The position numbers were made by a program, and so were the translations under genes. Shown piece by piece: positions 44,965 through 54,492 of a stretch of 64,000 nucleotides of DNA (position 1 is the first letter of the stretch; each line of letters opens with the position of its first letter). The DNA is from Rhynchopus sp. YZ270_cl-10. Taxonomy: Eukaryota; Euglenozoa; Diplonemea; Diplonemida; Diplonemidae. The stretch lies in assembly GCA_964035575.1 (NCBI GenBank), contig OZ037917.1, positions 930,001 through 994,000 on the forward strand, written 5' to 3'. The notes beneath the pieces were generated by a model. It searched no databases. It saw only the letters and a program-made list of their open reading frames with translations, and was not told the origin of the DNA.

Positions 44965-46627
44965 TATACATTCAATTTGATAGGAAAAGGGATCAATGAT
45001 GCAAGGATGGTACAGAGAAAATTTGTCAAATCATCGGGGAGGATATCGTTTTCCGGAAGGGGGAAAATAATGTCCTCAGTGTTGTCTTTGGAAAAAAAAA
45101 TGTTGGGTAGATGTAACCTTTGTGATAGGAGAGAGTTTTGGTCGGTGTACTTCCTTATCAGGATGACTGATGGCTGATGGAGATGGGCTGATGGATGGAA
45201 AACCCAACCACCTTGGATGTGAATTTCGGAAAATGGCCGTTCGTAGAAGCTAGACTTGGCATGAATGACTTATGGTGTAGTGTGAGTTGAGGCGAACCTT
45301 CAGACAGATGAAGAATGTATTAAAAATAGAGGGGTGAGTGGGGCGCCTTCTTTTTTCCCGTTTGTTTCACTATTTCTCTCGTGTGGTGAACGTGTTTTTT
45401 TCTTCTTTTTTGCAGCATTCGTCCCGCTGTGTTTTCACAGATGCTCTCTACCTTTTCGCCCCATATCACCTAGTTTTTTTTTTCCTCCACTCCACAATGT
45501 GGTTCCTACTTCCGTTCCCGTTCTTTTGTTCGTGTGTCTCTGCCTTCAACACTTCAAAGGCAAGGACACAGAAAATTGGTTGGTTTTGCACGCATCCGTC
45601 GTCCCCGAAACATCAGATGGACAAGAACACCGCACACAAAAACCCAAACAGGAATAGGAACCGAGCTGCTGGGGGGGTGGGCAAAAATTATAAAAAACTT
45701 CGCTTGAAAGTGCAAACGCCTCTTGCGGCACAGGCACCCTGCAAACAGAAGGTGAGGGTGTATAAGAAGAGAGCAACGAACACACAGGACTGCATACAAA
45801 AACAGAGGTGGAACCCATACCATCCCAGCCCCACTGCCAGGGATATACGATCGCGACACAATGAGGGTGTGAAGACGACCGCTTGGGCACACGCGACGAT
45901 GTCAAAAAAGAGATGATAAAAAAGACTCAAAAACAAACAAACAAAAAACAACCAAAATAACGACGTTAACAGATGGATGGACCCCGCGGGCTCATGCCAT
46001 CTTTTAAAATAAAAGATTTTAAAAAAACAAGGCATAGTTGAAGCGGACACATGGATGTCTTGTGCTGAGAGGTTCTGGTAAGGACAAGAAGAGGGACATG
46101 GGAAGGGAAGGCAGCAGGGTTGTTACGTCCTTTGGACAGGCTCAGGCATATGATATGATACATAACACAGCCTTCTCTCCTATTTCACGTTTCAGTCCCC
46201 AGTTGACACAGCATCGTCCGCACAAGCTTTGTGGGAACGTGTGTTGTGTGCAACAGGAAAACAGCAACAGACAGGGATGGAGCGGGAGCGGGGACAGGGC
46301 CGGGGTACAAATGAAATCCCGGACTCTGCTCCACTACACATCCATCCCCACTTCTGTTGTGAAACGCTATCCAAAAAAAAACGCAGCTGCGATTCCCCAG
46401 CACAGTGGGCATCACAAAAGAAAGAAACAAAATAAAAAAAAAGAGGAAAACAAAGAAAACTAAAGACAGGCTGAAAACAAAGTGCAGGGGCACTTCTTTT
46501 TTGCGGCACAAGACACTTGTCAACAGCAGAAGAAGAGAAAAACGTGTTCAATAAAAGAAAATAGAAGCAACAAAGACACAGCACAGTGTCAGTCAGTCAC
46601 TCCCCAGACCCCGTGGACGCATCACGC
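44965..46627. other. Gene-free spacer
   Basis: Contains a family K block (45280-45315, shared with 48415-48452), a CAGCATTCGTCCCG block shared with about 48511, and a family B copy (45702-45740). Open frames here are low in coding character. Confidence 0.5.
45280..45315 (+). repeat. Family K repeat
   Basis: GTGTGAGTTGAGGCGAACCT, TCAGACAGATG recurs with one change at 48415-48452, upstream of the Cys-rich gene. Both copies are followed, 100 bp or less downstream, by CAGCATTCGTCCCG. Confidence 0.6.
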
Positions 46628-48361
46628 TCACGCCAGGGCCGCGCTGTACGCACACCTCCCTGCCACACACTGTGGCACGCGTGCGGGGCAGTCGCATGTG
46701 CTGATGAACCTGCTGCTGCCGAAGCACTCCACAAGGACATCCTTCTTCGCGCTGAATGCGGCCATCTCGGCGTCTGTCGCACGCACACTCGCAAGCAGGT
46801 TCCTGGTGCACCCACAGCTCGTTCCCACCAGCGGGCGTGCCGGCTCGCATTCGGCACTCTCTCTGCAGGTCTGCACGGTGGTGAGAGCGGCTTCGTACTC
46901 TGCCTCCGCGGTGCTGCAAACATCAATAGGTGCGGGCTGTGTGCCCACAAGGTTGTGCGCACACACACCCGCGTCCGTGCACCTGAAGCCGTCAGAGGCC
47001 GGGCAGTCGCAGATGGTGATCAGGGGTCCGTTGCAGGTCTGGTACTGCCCGAGCAGAGTGTTGAACGCCGCAAGGTCGGTTGCGCTCAGGTCAGCACGTG
47101 CCACCAGGTTACGTGTGCATCCACAGCCGGTCCCGGACAGCACAGTGCCACAGTCACCTGCTGCCGAGCAGGTCTGGATCCTCGCCAGGAATGCGTTGTA
47201 GTCAGTCGTGATCTCGTCACAGGTCGGCTCCGGCACAGGCACAGGTGCAGTCACAAGGTTGTGCGCACACACACCTGCATCCGTGCACCTGAAGCCGTCA
47301 GAGGCCGGGCAGTCGCAGATGGTGATCAGGGGTCCGTTGCAGGTCTGGTACTGTCCGAGCAGGGTGTTGAACGCCGCCAGGTCGGTTGCGCTCAGGTCAG
47401 CACGCGCCACCAGGTTGCGTGTGCATCCACAACCAGTCCCGGACAGCACAGTGCCACAGTCGGCTGCTGCCGAGCAGGTCTGGATTCTCGCCAGGAATGC
47501 GTTGTAGTCAGTCGTGATCTCGTCACAGGTTGGCTCCGGCACAGGCACAGGTGCAGTCACAAGGTTGTGTGCACACACACCCGCGTCCGTGCACCTGAAG
47601 CCGTCAGAGGCCGGGCAGTCGCAGATGGTGATCAGGGGTCCGTTGCAGGTCTGGTACTGCCCGAGCAGAGTGTTGAACGCCGCAAGGTCGGTTGCGCTCA
47701 GGTCAGCACGTGCCACCAGGTTACGTGTGCATCCACAGCCAGTCCCGGACAGCACAGTGCCACAGTCGGCTGCTGCCGAGCAGGTCTGGATTCTCGCCAG
47801 GAATGCGTTGTAGTCAGTTGTGATCTCGTCACAGGTCGGCTCCGGCACAGGCACGGGCACAGGTGCAGTCACAAGGTTGAACGAGCAGCGGTTCTCCGAG
47901 CACTTGAAGCCAGAGGCAGCCGGGCAGTCGCAGGTCGAGAGGAAGCTGCCACCACAGGCTGAGTACTGCGCCTTCAGGGCCTCGAAGTCTGCCACCTGCT
48001 GTGCTGTCAGGTCAGCACGTGCCACCAGGTTGCGTGTGCACCCACAGCTTGTCCCGGTCAGCACAGTGCCACACTCGCTCGCAGTGTCGCAGGTCTGGAT
48101 GGTCGCAAGGTAGCTGGTGAAGTCGGCTGTGATCTCGTCGCAGGTGGGTGCGGGCTCAGCACTCCAGTCGCAGAAGCCCGCTGCAGTGCACGTTGCGACA
48201 CCACCGCAGAGCTGGACGCCAATGTGCCGCATGCACTTCGCATCGTTGTGGCAGCGCACCGTCGACATCAGGCGCGGCACCAACGACGTGCACAGGTGGC
48301 TTGCGCTCGCAACATCCACACACGCTGAGAGCAGCAGCACCGACGCAACTGTGGCACGCAT
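46628..48361 (-). CDS. Secreted cysteine-rich protein with five tandem repeats
   Basis: 577 residues with an N-terminal signal peptide (MRATVASVLLLSACVDVASA). The ATG is six bases after CCCCAACAG. After an N-terminal Cys-rich segment, five repeats of about 102 residues follow, starting near residues 73, 175, 277, 379 and 485. Each has CGTVLSGTGCGCTRNLVARA, then a helical stretch, then ICDCPASDGFRCTDAGVC. Each repeat has about eight conserved cysteines, suggesting disulphides in an extracellular or secretory-lumen protein. Pro-Val linkers (TAPVPVPEP) separate them. Repeats 2-4 are nearly identical at DNA level. I recall similar CGCTRNLVARAD segments in uncharacterised bacterial proteins but know no named function. 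Confidence 0.85.
   Translation of the reverse strand: MRATVASVLLLSACVDVASASHLCTSLVPRLMSTVRCHNDAKCMRHIGVQLCGGVATCTAAGFCDWSAEPAPTCDEITADFTSYLATIQTCDTASECGTVLTGTSCGCTRNLVARADLTAQQVADFEALKAQYSACGGSFLSTCDCPAASGFKCSENRCSFNLVTAPVPVPVPEPTCDEITTDYNAFLARIQTCSAAADCGTVLSGTGCGCTRNLVARADLSATDLAAFNTLLGQYQTCNGPLITICDCPASDGFRCTDAGVCAHNLVTAPVPVPEPTCDEITTDYNAFLARIQTCSAAADCGTVLSGTGCGCTRNLVARADLSATDLAAFNTLLGQYQTCNGPLITICDCPASDGFRCTDAGVCAHNLVTAPVPVPEPTCDEITTDYNAFLARIQTCSAAGDCGTVLSGTGCGCTRNLVARADLSATDLAAFNTLLGQYQTCNGPLITICDCPASDGFRCTDAGVCAHNLVGTQPAPIDVCSTAEAEYEAALTTVQTCRESAECEPARPLVGTSCGCTRNLLASVRATDAEMAAFSAKKDVLVECFGSSRFISTCDCPARVPQCVAGRCAYSAALA
46922..47839 (-). repeat. Three 306-bp tandem repeats in the Cys-rich gene
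   Basis: Units at 47534-47839, 47228-47533 and 46922-47227 differ by only a few mostly silent bases, while the outer repeats of the same gene have diverged. This points to recent expansion or ongoing homogenisation by unequal exchange. Confidence 0.9.
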
Positions 48362-50495
48362 TGTAGACTGTTGGGGTGGAGGTATGTGTCTTTACGTTAT
48401 CAGATCTGTGGTGTGTAAGTGTGAGTTGAGACGAACCTTCAGACAGATGGCATATACGTGTTTTGTATATCGTTCTGACACTTGGCTGTATTAGTGTCCG
48501 CATTAAATAAACAGCATTCGTCCCGAACAGAATTACTCATGTGTCCTGGAATACTTCACTTTTATGACCCGCAACTGCACTTCACCCACCTCCAGATCAA
48601 TAGTTCATCCACCCCCCACCACGGCACCTACCTTGAAACTCATTCACAACTATTCACGGAAACTCGCGTCTGGCATTATGTGCGTCTGTGCATACGCACC
48701 GCCAGACCCCCTGGGGACATTCCGCTCATCCCCTCCTCTCACCTCACCTGCCCACCCGGGGTACCACCCACCCCCCAAGGCCAACATCCCCCGAAAATTA
48801 CCCAGAGGCCTGCCCCACCCCAACCCTCGCCCACATCACAAACACAACAGGAAAAGCCAAGAAGCGTCAGACGATGCCGTCTCAACTGTGTTCTCTCGGT
48901 CACTCTGCAGCACGTGATCTGGGAACTCCCAGAAGCAGCTGCAGTACGATGTGTTTTGTGTTACAGTTGGTCATCATACGCAAGGTTGTGGTTGTGAGGT
49001 GTGTGGGTGTGGATGCGTCTTGCAGCAGTATTATCCCACCAGCCCCAGAAGGGGGCGGCAGGTCCTTGATGCTGCGTCAGGTTTGGGTCGTCAGGTGTGC
49101 TGTGAAGAACAGACACACGATGGAACTCATGAAGGTGTTCAGACTGTTAAAAAGCTCGTTTTGATTTTCAGTGTATCGTCAGCCCCACAAAGGGGTAGGT
49201 GTTGGATCCAGATGAAAAACTGTCATCATTTCCTTCGGCATTCCATTCAACCAACACAAGAGAGGAACAGGGAAAACAAAGAAAAAACATATTTGTGCGA
49301 AGTACATGAGTACGCAACTCAAGCTGCACCTCCACAGAGGTGATTTGCACAGTTGTCAGACACAAACAAATAAAGTTCGCGGTCCCCCAACGTTTATGTC
49401 ACCCAAACGATCCCCAAACCCGCCAGCGCACGGTTACCACCCTCCCTATGACTTCTCCCCCTCCCCTCTTCCCTAGGGGTCAAAACCCTTAACACTTCCC
49501 AGTAGGCTACAATTCTGTCTGTCACCACTTCTCCCCCACAACACCCATTCACTTTCGCTGTGTATGAAACAACAGACCCACAGATGCACCCTGATATGTG
49601 GGTGTGAACACACCATGGTTACCCCACACCCATCCCACTGCGTTGACATTCCCGGTAGTCAAAACCCCAGTCTGCACTCCTATTACCATCGTTGATAGAG
49701 CGGTCTTGATGTAAGATGTTTGACCCACAGCCAACGCTATGACATTACGCCATCACGAAAAAAGCCGCGACACCTTACAACCTGAGAAGGAGGAGCTCTG
49801 GATAACCATGTACTGGCACCAGACTTCCACCAATCGACCACTCATTGATAGGTTTAGATATCATCCATTGCAGGTACGTATTGTGCAGCTCTCTGTTGCG
49901 ACAGAACAGCTTCAAAAACGAGAAGAATCTGCATCATTTTGATAACAGAAGGAAGTGCGGGGGGAAATACTACGTGCCTTTGAAGCGATCAAAAAAAGGG
50001 GTACTTTGTTTTTTCTCATTTGTGGTCCAAACTGCAACGTTATTCATGTTGAAGTTTATCTTCTATGTGGGGGTGTTTTTAGAAAACTTGGAAAAAAAGT
50101 AGAAATCCCGTTTTTTTTTTTGTCAATCTCTTTCCTTTTGAATAGGTAGCGCGCGGCTGGAGTGAGTATAGTTTTGAATGAATGAAAAACAAAACGATGC
50201 TCTCTCCTAGAATCCTGCGGGGCTACTGTCCAAAAAAAAAAAATGAGAAAGCTAGAAAGCTAGAAAAATGTACGGGGGTCTCATGGAAACACAATTGTCA
50301 AAAAAAAATGCTCATGTACATGTGCCGACGAGTCGGGTACGTTTATCAAAAGCATCACGCACACTTTGTTTTGAATGTGCGCATTTTTGTTTACTTTATA
50401 TTACAGGTGTTATTGTGGTGTTACCAAAAAGGGGGGAAAGGGGGGTATAAAAAAAAAACGTGTTAATTCCCAATAGTCATGAATCATTTGCATGA
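48362..50495. other. Gene-free spacer
   Basis: Contains a family K copy (48415-48452). The plus strand from 48600 to 49760 is C-rich with several open frames of poor character. No gene, RNA or further repeat family is supported. Confidence 0.5.
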
Positions 50496-50774
50496 TTACT
50501 TGCCGGGGAACTGTGCGTTCTTCTGCTGCTCGAGAAGCTCCTGGAACTTCTGCTTGAAGTGGGCAGAGTGGTCACGCATCTTCTTGTTGAACTTGTCGGT
50601 GTGCTCCTTGATCATCTTCTCGAACTTGTCGTAGTGCTCCTTCATCTCGGGGGAGAGCGTGCTCTCGTCGGGCTTGTCCGCGAAGAACTTCTTGTTCTGC
50701 TCCTCCATCTTCTTGCCGAACTCAGCATCGAGACGGTCAAGCTTGTCAGAGAACTCCTGGTAGGTAGTGCACAT
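50496..50774 (-). CDS. KMP-11: Kinetoplastid membrane protein 11 (KMP-11)
   Basis: 92 residues, exactly the length of kinetoplastid KMP-11, and very similar to my memory of that protein across its length, including KFFADKPDESTLSPEMKEHY, KFEKMIKEHT and a C-terminus ending near the same place (QLLEQQ-type, here FQELLEQQKNAQFPGK). It is an all-helical, highly charged protein without a signal peptide. In trypanosomatids KMP-11 associates with the cell surface, flagellum, flagellar pocket and basal body and with the cortical cytoskeleton; it is a strong immunogen. The start follows TTGACAG after 34 bases. It is the strongest taxonomic marker in the window. Neighbours are 6-phosphogluconolactonase upstream and the Cys-rich gene downstream, with no functional link evident. 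Confidence 0.95.
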   Translation of the reverse strand: MCTTYQEFSDKLDRLDAEFGKKMEEQNKKFFADKPDESTLSPEMKEHYDKFEKMIKEHTDKFNKKMRDHSAHFKQKFQELLEQQKNAQFPGK

Positions 50775-50963
50775 TGTTGAGGTAGGTTGTTTTTGTGGGT
50801 TTAAAAGTCTGTCAAAAGGTGGTTAAATTGGGTGGAAAAGCGGATGTGGGGTGGTACATGGTGAACGGGACAAACAAACAAAAAAACATCCACTTTTTTC
50901 ACTACGATACATTCCACACACCCTCTACGTTTCTCAACCATCCCTCCCTACCACCCCCACCCC

Positions 50964-51674
50964 CTACAGCTTCGATGCAGCAGCATCATCCACAATCCAC
51001 AAAACCGACTGCGCCGCCTCAGCCACGATACGCGCAGGTGTCTCCATCGCCGACTCTGCTTCTGCAGGCGCGATACACCTTCTGAGAGGATCCGCCTTCT
51101 CCGCTCCTGCACAGACGAACACAATTTTCTTCGCCTTTTTGATGACCGGGAGGGTGAGCGTGACTCTCTTTGGCGGTGGCTTCGGGGAATCCTCGATAGG
51201 CGCAACAGAGGTACTGTGCTCCCCAAGGAGAGGGTGGTTGGGGAAGAGCGAGCAGGTGTGTCCATCGGGACCCATGCCCAGAAGAAGCAGGTCAAAGCCG
51301 TCGGCAGCGACGGAGTCCACCTTGCTTGCGTACTGTACCGCAGCCTCGTTCAGGGGGAGGCCTGTCTGAACGGCGTAGATCTGGTCAGAAGGGATGCCGA
51401 CTTTGCTGAAGAGGGCGTCCCTGCATGCGAGGTGGTTGCTGTCTTTATCGTCGAGGGGGACCAGGCGTTCGTCTGCAAAGAAGACGTGCCATTTGGTCCA
51501 ATCCATCGTCTCCGAGGCCAGCCCTGCGTTCAACACTGCCGGCAGACTCCCCCCAGACAAGGCAACCACAAATTTGTCCCCTTGCCTTTCCGCAAAGGCC
51601 TTTGTCACCACCTCTGCAAGCACTGCACCCATCGCAGCCTTTGCGCCAGCATTGCGTACCACCTGGTTTGTCAT
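50964..51674 (-). CDS. PGL: 6-phosphogluconolactonase
   Basis: 236 residues, the usual length of the 6PGL family. It hydrolyses 6-phosphoglucono-delta-lactone to 6-phosphogluconate, the second step of the oxidative pentose phosphate pathway. Diagnostic motifs are ALSGGSLPAVL (residues 38-49), WHVFFADERLVPLDDKDSNH (62-81) and LLLGMGPDGHTCSLFPNHPL (130-149, phosphate-binding and catalytic His region). No clear transit peptide is visible and the C-terminus AASKL* resembles a type 1 peroxisomal/glycosomal signal (SKL). In kinetoplastids this enzyme is partly glycosomal, so targeting to glycosome-like organelles is plausible. The ATG lies 14 bases after CACCTTCAG. Single exon. Confidence 0.95.
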   Translation of the reverse strand: MTNQVVRNAGAKAAMGAVLAEVVTKAFAERQGDKFVVALSGGSLPAVLNAGLASETMDWTKWHVFFADERLVPLDDKDSNHLACRDALFSKVGIPSDQIYAVQTGLPLNEAAVQYASKVDSVAADGFDLLLLGMGPDGHTCSLFPNHPLLGEHSTSVAPIEDSPKPPPKRVTLTLPVIKKAKKIVFVCAGAEKADPLRRCIAPAEAESAMETPARIVAEAAQSVLWIVDDAAASKL

Positions 51675-51770
51675 GTTTTTAGTGTATTCTGAAGGTGGTG
51701 ATAAGAAGTGTACAAACCTTTAAAAATGAAATAGAAACTGAACATTCATCGATAAACCCATAAGAGACAG

Positions 51771-51905
51771 GTTGTGGTGAAAACACACTTGAAACGTACA
51801 CACCTCGGTGAGGTGAGGAGTGGCTTCTGCAGCGCGGTTCGTCCCCCAGAACCGCAAAAGTGTGTTCAAAAATGCTTTGTTTCTATTTCCTCCTTCATTT
51901 CATGA
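51771..51905 (+). repeat. Family J, second copy
   Basis: Shares most of its length with 10272-10398, including GAGGAGTGGCTTCTGCAGCG and GTTTCTATTTCCTCCTT. It can form GCGGTTC/GAACCGC around a TCCCCC loop. It lies between the J-protein and PGL genes. Confidence 0.6.
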
Positions 51906-52057
51906 GGCGCAGCGAAAGAGTAGGTGCACAAAAAGGTACAACAAAAAAAAAAAAAAAAAAAAAAAAACGCTCAGCGGATGCAAGCATTAAAAAATGGTCT
52001 TTGCGTTTTATCAGGCAAGCGGAAGTTCCCAAAAAAAAAAAAGTGTGTTTGCTAATC

Positions 52058-52954
52058 TCAAGTCGTCTCCCGATAGCGATGTGCCTTGAGAAGGGCTAGC
52101 CGTTCCTCAAGCTGCAGGATCTCGCTGTCGACGGTGGCTGGGGCTTTGGTACGATAGGTGTCACCACCATCACCACCACCACCACCACCATTCGCCACAC
52201 CCCCTGCTATCACCTCATGCGGCTGCAGTACCGGCTTTTTCCATCGTGCCCTTACTTTGGGCGCTTCGAGCGCGATAATCTCCTTTTTAAACTCATTTGA
52301 CCGCACCATCAAATTCTTCTCCCACGATACGTACCCCATGCCTTGGTACGGAATATGCCCAGTCCTTGCTGACCCTTCTGTCTGTTGGATTGCACGATTT
52401 ATTCTTTTCTCTAGGTCAAGCTTTTGTTTTGTACTGAGCGAGGATTTTGAAGCGAGAATCGAGAAGACACCAGGGTGTGGTCGGTCTACCCATGAAAGCC
52501 CTTCTTCGTCTATATCCATACGGATGAGATGGGCGGCAAGGGTAATGATGAAGAGCCCTAAGGCAAGCTTTTGGGTGATACGCTTGAACAGCGGGTTTTC
52601 ATTGAGTATGGAGGCTTCGCGAGCTTCGGAGTGTTGCTGTGCACGGAAGGCTTCGCTTCTTCCTTTTGCAGTATTCGCTGCACGCTCTTTCCTTCTCATT
52701 GCTTCATCATATGCCATGCTGCTTGCATACCGCCCTGTACTAGCATTGAACTCCACCTTGACGTCCTTCGGTTCTGCCATAGCAGCTGCCGCCTCTTTCA
52801 ACTCTTGAAACGCAGATGCACTCCCCCCTACATCAGGATGGCACACCTTAGCGAGTGTCTGATACGCTGCCTTCACCTCCTCCTTCGTCGCATCCTTAGA
52901 AACTCCAAGAACGATATGGGCCTCCCGCCAGAGAGGGAGGCAATGCCTCAACAT
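52058..52954 (-). CDS. Membrane-anchored DnaJ-domain protein
   Basis: 298 residues. A J domain occupies about 12-60 (HIVLGVSKDATKEEVKAAYQ and the invariant HPD at 39-41 in KVCHPDVGG), so it should stimulate an Hsp70. A helix at about 128-145 (LALGLFIITLAAHLI) is a likely membrane anchor. The rest is polar, with a Gly-rich run (GGGGGGDGGD, about 258-267) and a C-terminal helix. There is no zinc finger or C-terminal substrate domain, making this a type III J-protein. The very short segment before the J domain (MLRHCLPLWRE) could be part of a mitochondrial signal, but location is uncertain. The ATG lies 14 bases after CTTTATCAG. Single exon. Confidence 0.85.
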   Translation of the reverse strand: MLRHCLPLWREAHIVLGVSKDATKEEVKAAYQTLAKVCHPDVGGSASAFQELKEAAAAMAEPKDVKVEFNASTGRYASSMAYDEAMRRKERAANTAKGRSEAFRAQQHSEAREASILNENPLFKRITQKLALGLFIITLAAHLIRMDIDEEGLSWVDRPHPGVFSILASKSSLSTKQKLDLEKRINRAIQQTEGSARTGHIPYQGMGYVSWEKNLMVRSNEFKKEIIALEAPKVRARWKKPVLQPHEVIAGGVANGGGGGGDGGDTYRTKAPATVDSEILQLEERLALLKAHRYRETT

Positions 52955-53537
52955 AACAACACCACATCCTGATAAAGGTATATGAGAAGGAGGAAGAGGA
53001 CGTTAGGTATGCAGTCTTTTTTGATTCAATAAACAAAAAGCAGTATAGTGTAGCACACTCTAGGGTGGCTACACTAATACAACCAAGTTTTCAATAAACA
53101 AAAAAGCAACCTTAAAAAAAAATCTCACAGAGTGTTTAAAGGAATTGAAATAGTATGCAATTCAAAATTGAAAGGCAGGAGATCAAAAACAAAAACTGTA
53201 ATTTGTTGATGCAGGCCTTCGGGATACCGCAAGGTGCTGATACTCTGTGGGGTTTTATCGAACCCCCAGGAGTGTTCGTTGCACTTCGGAGTTTGTTAAC
53301 AGGGAAAACTGTAAGCAGGTATACAGTCATTGCCTCAGAGAAGAAGAAGAAGAAGAAGGGGGAATGAAAAATAGACTTTTTTAGTGAAAGAGAGAGTGAG
53401 AAGAGGTGGGTGGGAGGTTGGAAAAAAAAAGAAGATAAAAAAAGAGAAGTTGAAAGTGCAAATGCCCTCACTGTTCATTCAGAGGGGGGGGGGACGCAGG
53501 TATTGGTTCTCTGCTGAGTTATCGAACCCCCCTCCTA

Positions 53538-53668
53538 CACGGTGGAGTCTGCCCAAAAATGGCGGACCCTTTGTGGCGGACTCTTAGCCGGACCCCCTGA
53601 GTCCGACTGTCGGGCTCAGGGGGTGAGTCCGGTTTTTGACTGACTCCAAGTCGGGAGGACTCCATCGT
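53538..53668. repeat. Foldback built from GTCCG/CGGAC units
   Basis: GGACCCCCTGAGTCCGAC faces GGGCTCAGGGGGTGAGTCC. Outer GGTGGAGTC and GACTCC segments also pair, and GGCGGAC units repeat on the left side. It starts directly after the family B copy ending at 53536. Confidence 0.55.
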
Positions 53669-54151
53669 ATAGAGCTGGGGGGGGGGGAAAGAAAGTGAAA
53701 TTGATAGTGCAAACGCCTCTGGGACGCAGGCACTAAGAGGCACAAAGAAAAATTGTAAGATGAATGTGCCGCTATCTCATCACATATCTAAAAGGGGAGG
53801 AGGGCGAGAGCGGAAAAAAAATAACTCTTTTTTTTGGTTCCCTTCTCCAAAAGGGGGGGGAAGGGGGAGTGGGGTATAATTTTTTTTTTTCGGTGTTTCC
53901 CCTCGCCCCTGCTAAGAATCACTGTTCTTTTAAATAACAAAATGGTGTGACCACCCAAACGGATCCGTGGTTCTTCCAATGGGTTGTCCGTACCCCCTGA
54001 ATCACACCACAAAAGAAAAGTTTGGTAATATGGCTTTTGTTGTGTAAATGAGAAGACGTACCCCTCCCTCACGAATCACTTCTTTCTTTCTTTTCTTTCC
54101 TTTTTTACTGAGAAGGGAAAGTGGGATAAGAGGCTTCTTTTGTCTTGAAAG

Positions 54152-54238
54152 GGAAGTTGAAAGTGCAAACACCGTTCATTGGCGGACGCAGGCACTCTTG
54201 AAATACAACAGCCCTTTCGTGACAATGTACCTTGGTGG
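54152..54238 (+). repeat. Composite of family B followed by family A
   Basis: A family B 5' half (GAAGTTGAAAGTGCAAACAC to GACGCAGGCACT) is joined directly to a family A 5' half (CTTGAAATACAACAGCCC to GTACCTTGGTG). Similar chains occur at 35546-35659 (C then B), 35056-35190 (A then B) and 38625-38781 (A then B). Confidence 0.65.
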
Positions 54239-54492
54239 TAGTGGTGGTGGTGATAGGCAAAAAAAACGCCCCTAGAGTTAGAGAACAGCCTGTTTTCTCA
54301 CATCTTGTAAAAGATGCAGGGGGAACACAACACAATGAAGGGGGCCAACCAACCACATCCTGTGTACGGGGGAGGAGGGAGGAGGGAGTGGAATGGGAAC
54401 GGGGGGGAGTCCTTATGGGTGGATGTTTTTTTTTGTTATCTTACTTTTTTTTCTTGCATTTTTTTTCCCTTCTCTTTTGCCGTTAAATGTTT

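Larger units (their letters stand above)
52955..54492. other. Gene-free spacer rich in family B and related repeats
   Basis: Holds family B (53190-53290, 53445-53536, 53692-53738, 54152-54196), D (53751-53791), A (54197-54238) and the foldback at 53538-53668. A GGTGGCTACACTAATACA region near 53065 and AAGAAG runs are also present. Confidence 0.6.

Noticed and set aside
46586-47962. 458-codon plus-strand open frame with three identical blocks
   Set aside because: Antisense of the 306-bp repeats in the Cys-rich gene, which has a signal peptide, conserved cysteines and an acceptor before its start.
48482-48997. 171-codon plus-strand frame upstream of the Cys-rich gene
   Set aside because: Pro/His/Thr-rich composition from a C-rich strand, no family motif, no acceptor before the start, and opposite to all real genes.
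51216-51692. 158-codon plus-strand frame
   Set aside because: Shadow of 6-phosphogluconolactonase, which carries full family motifs on the other strand.
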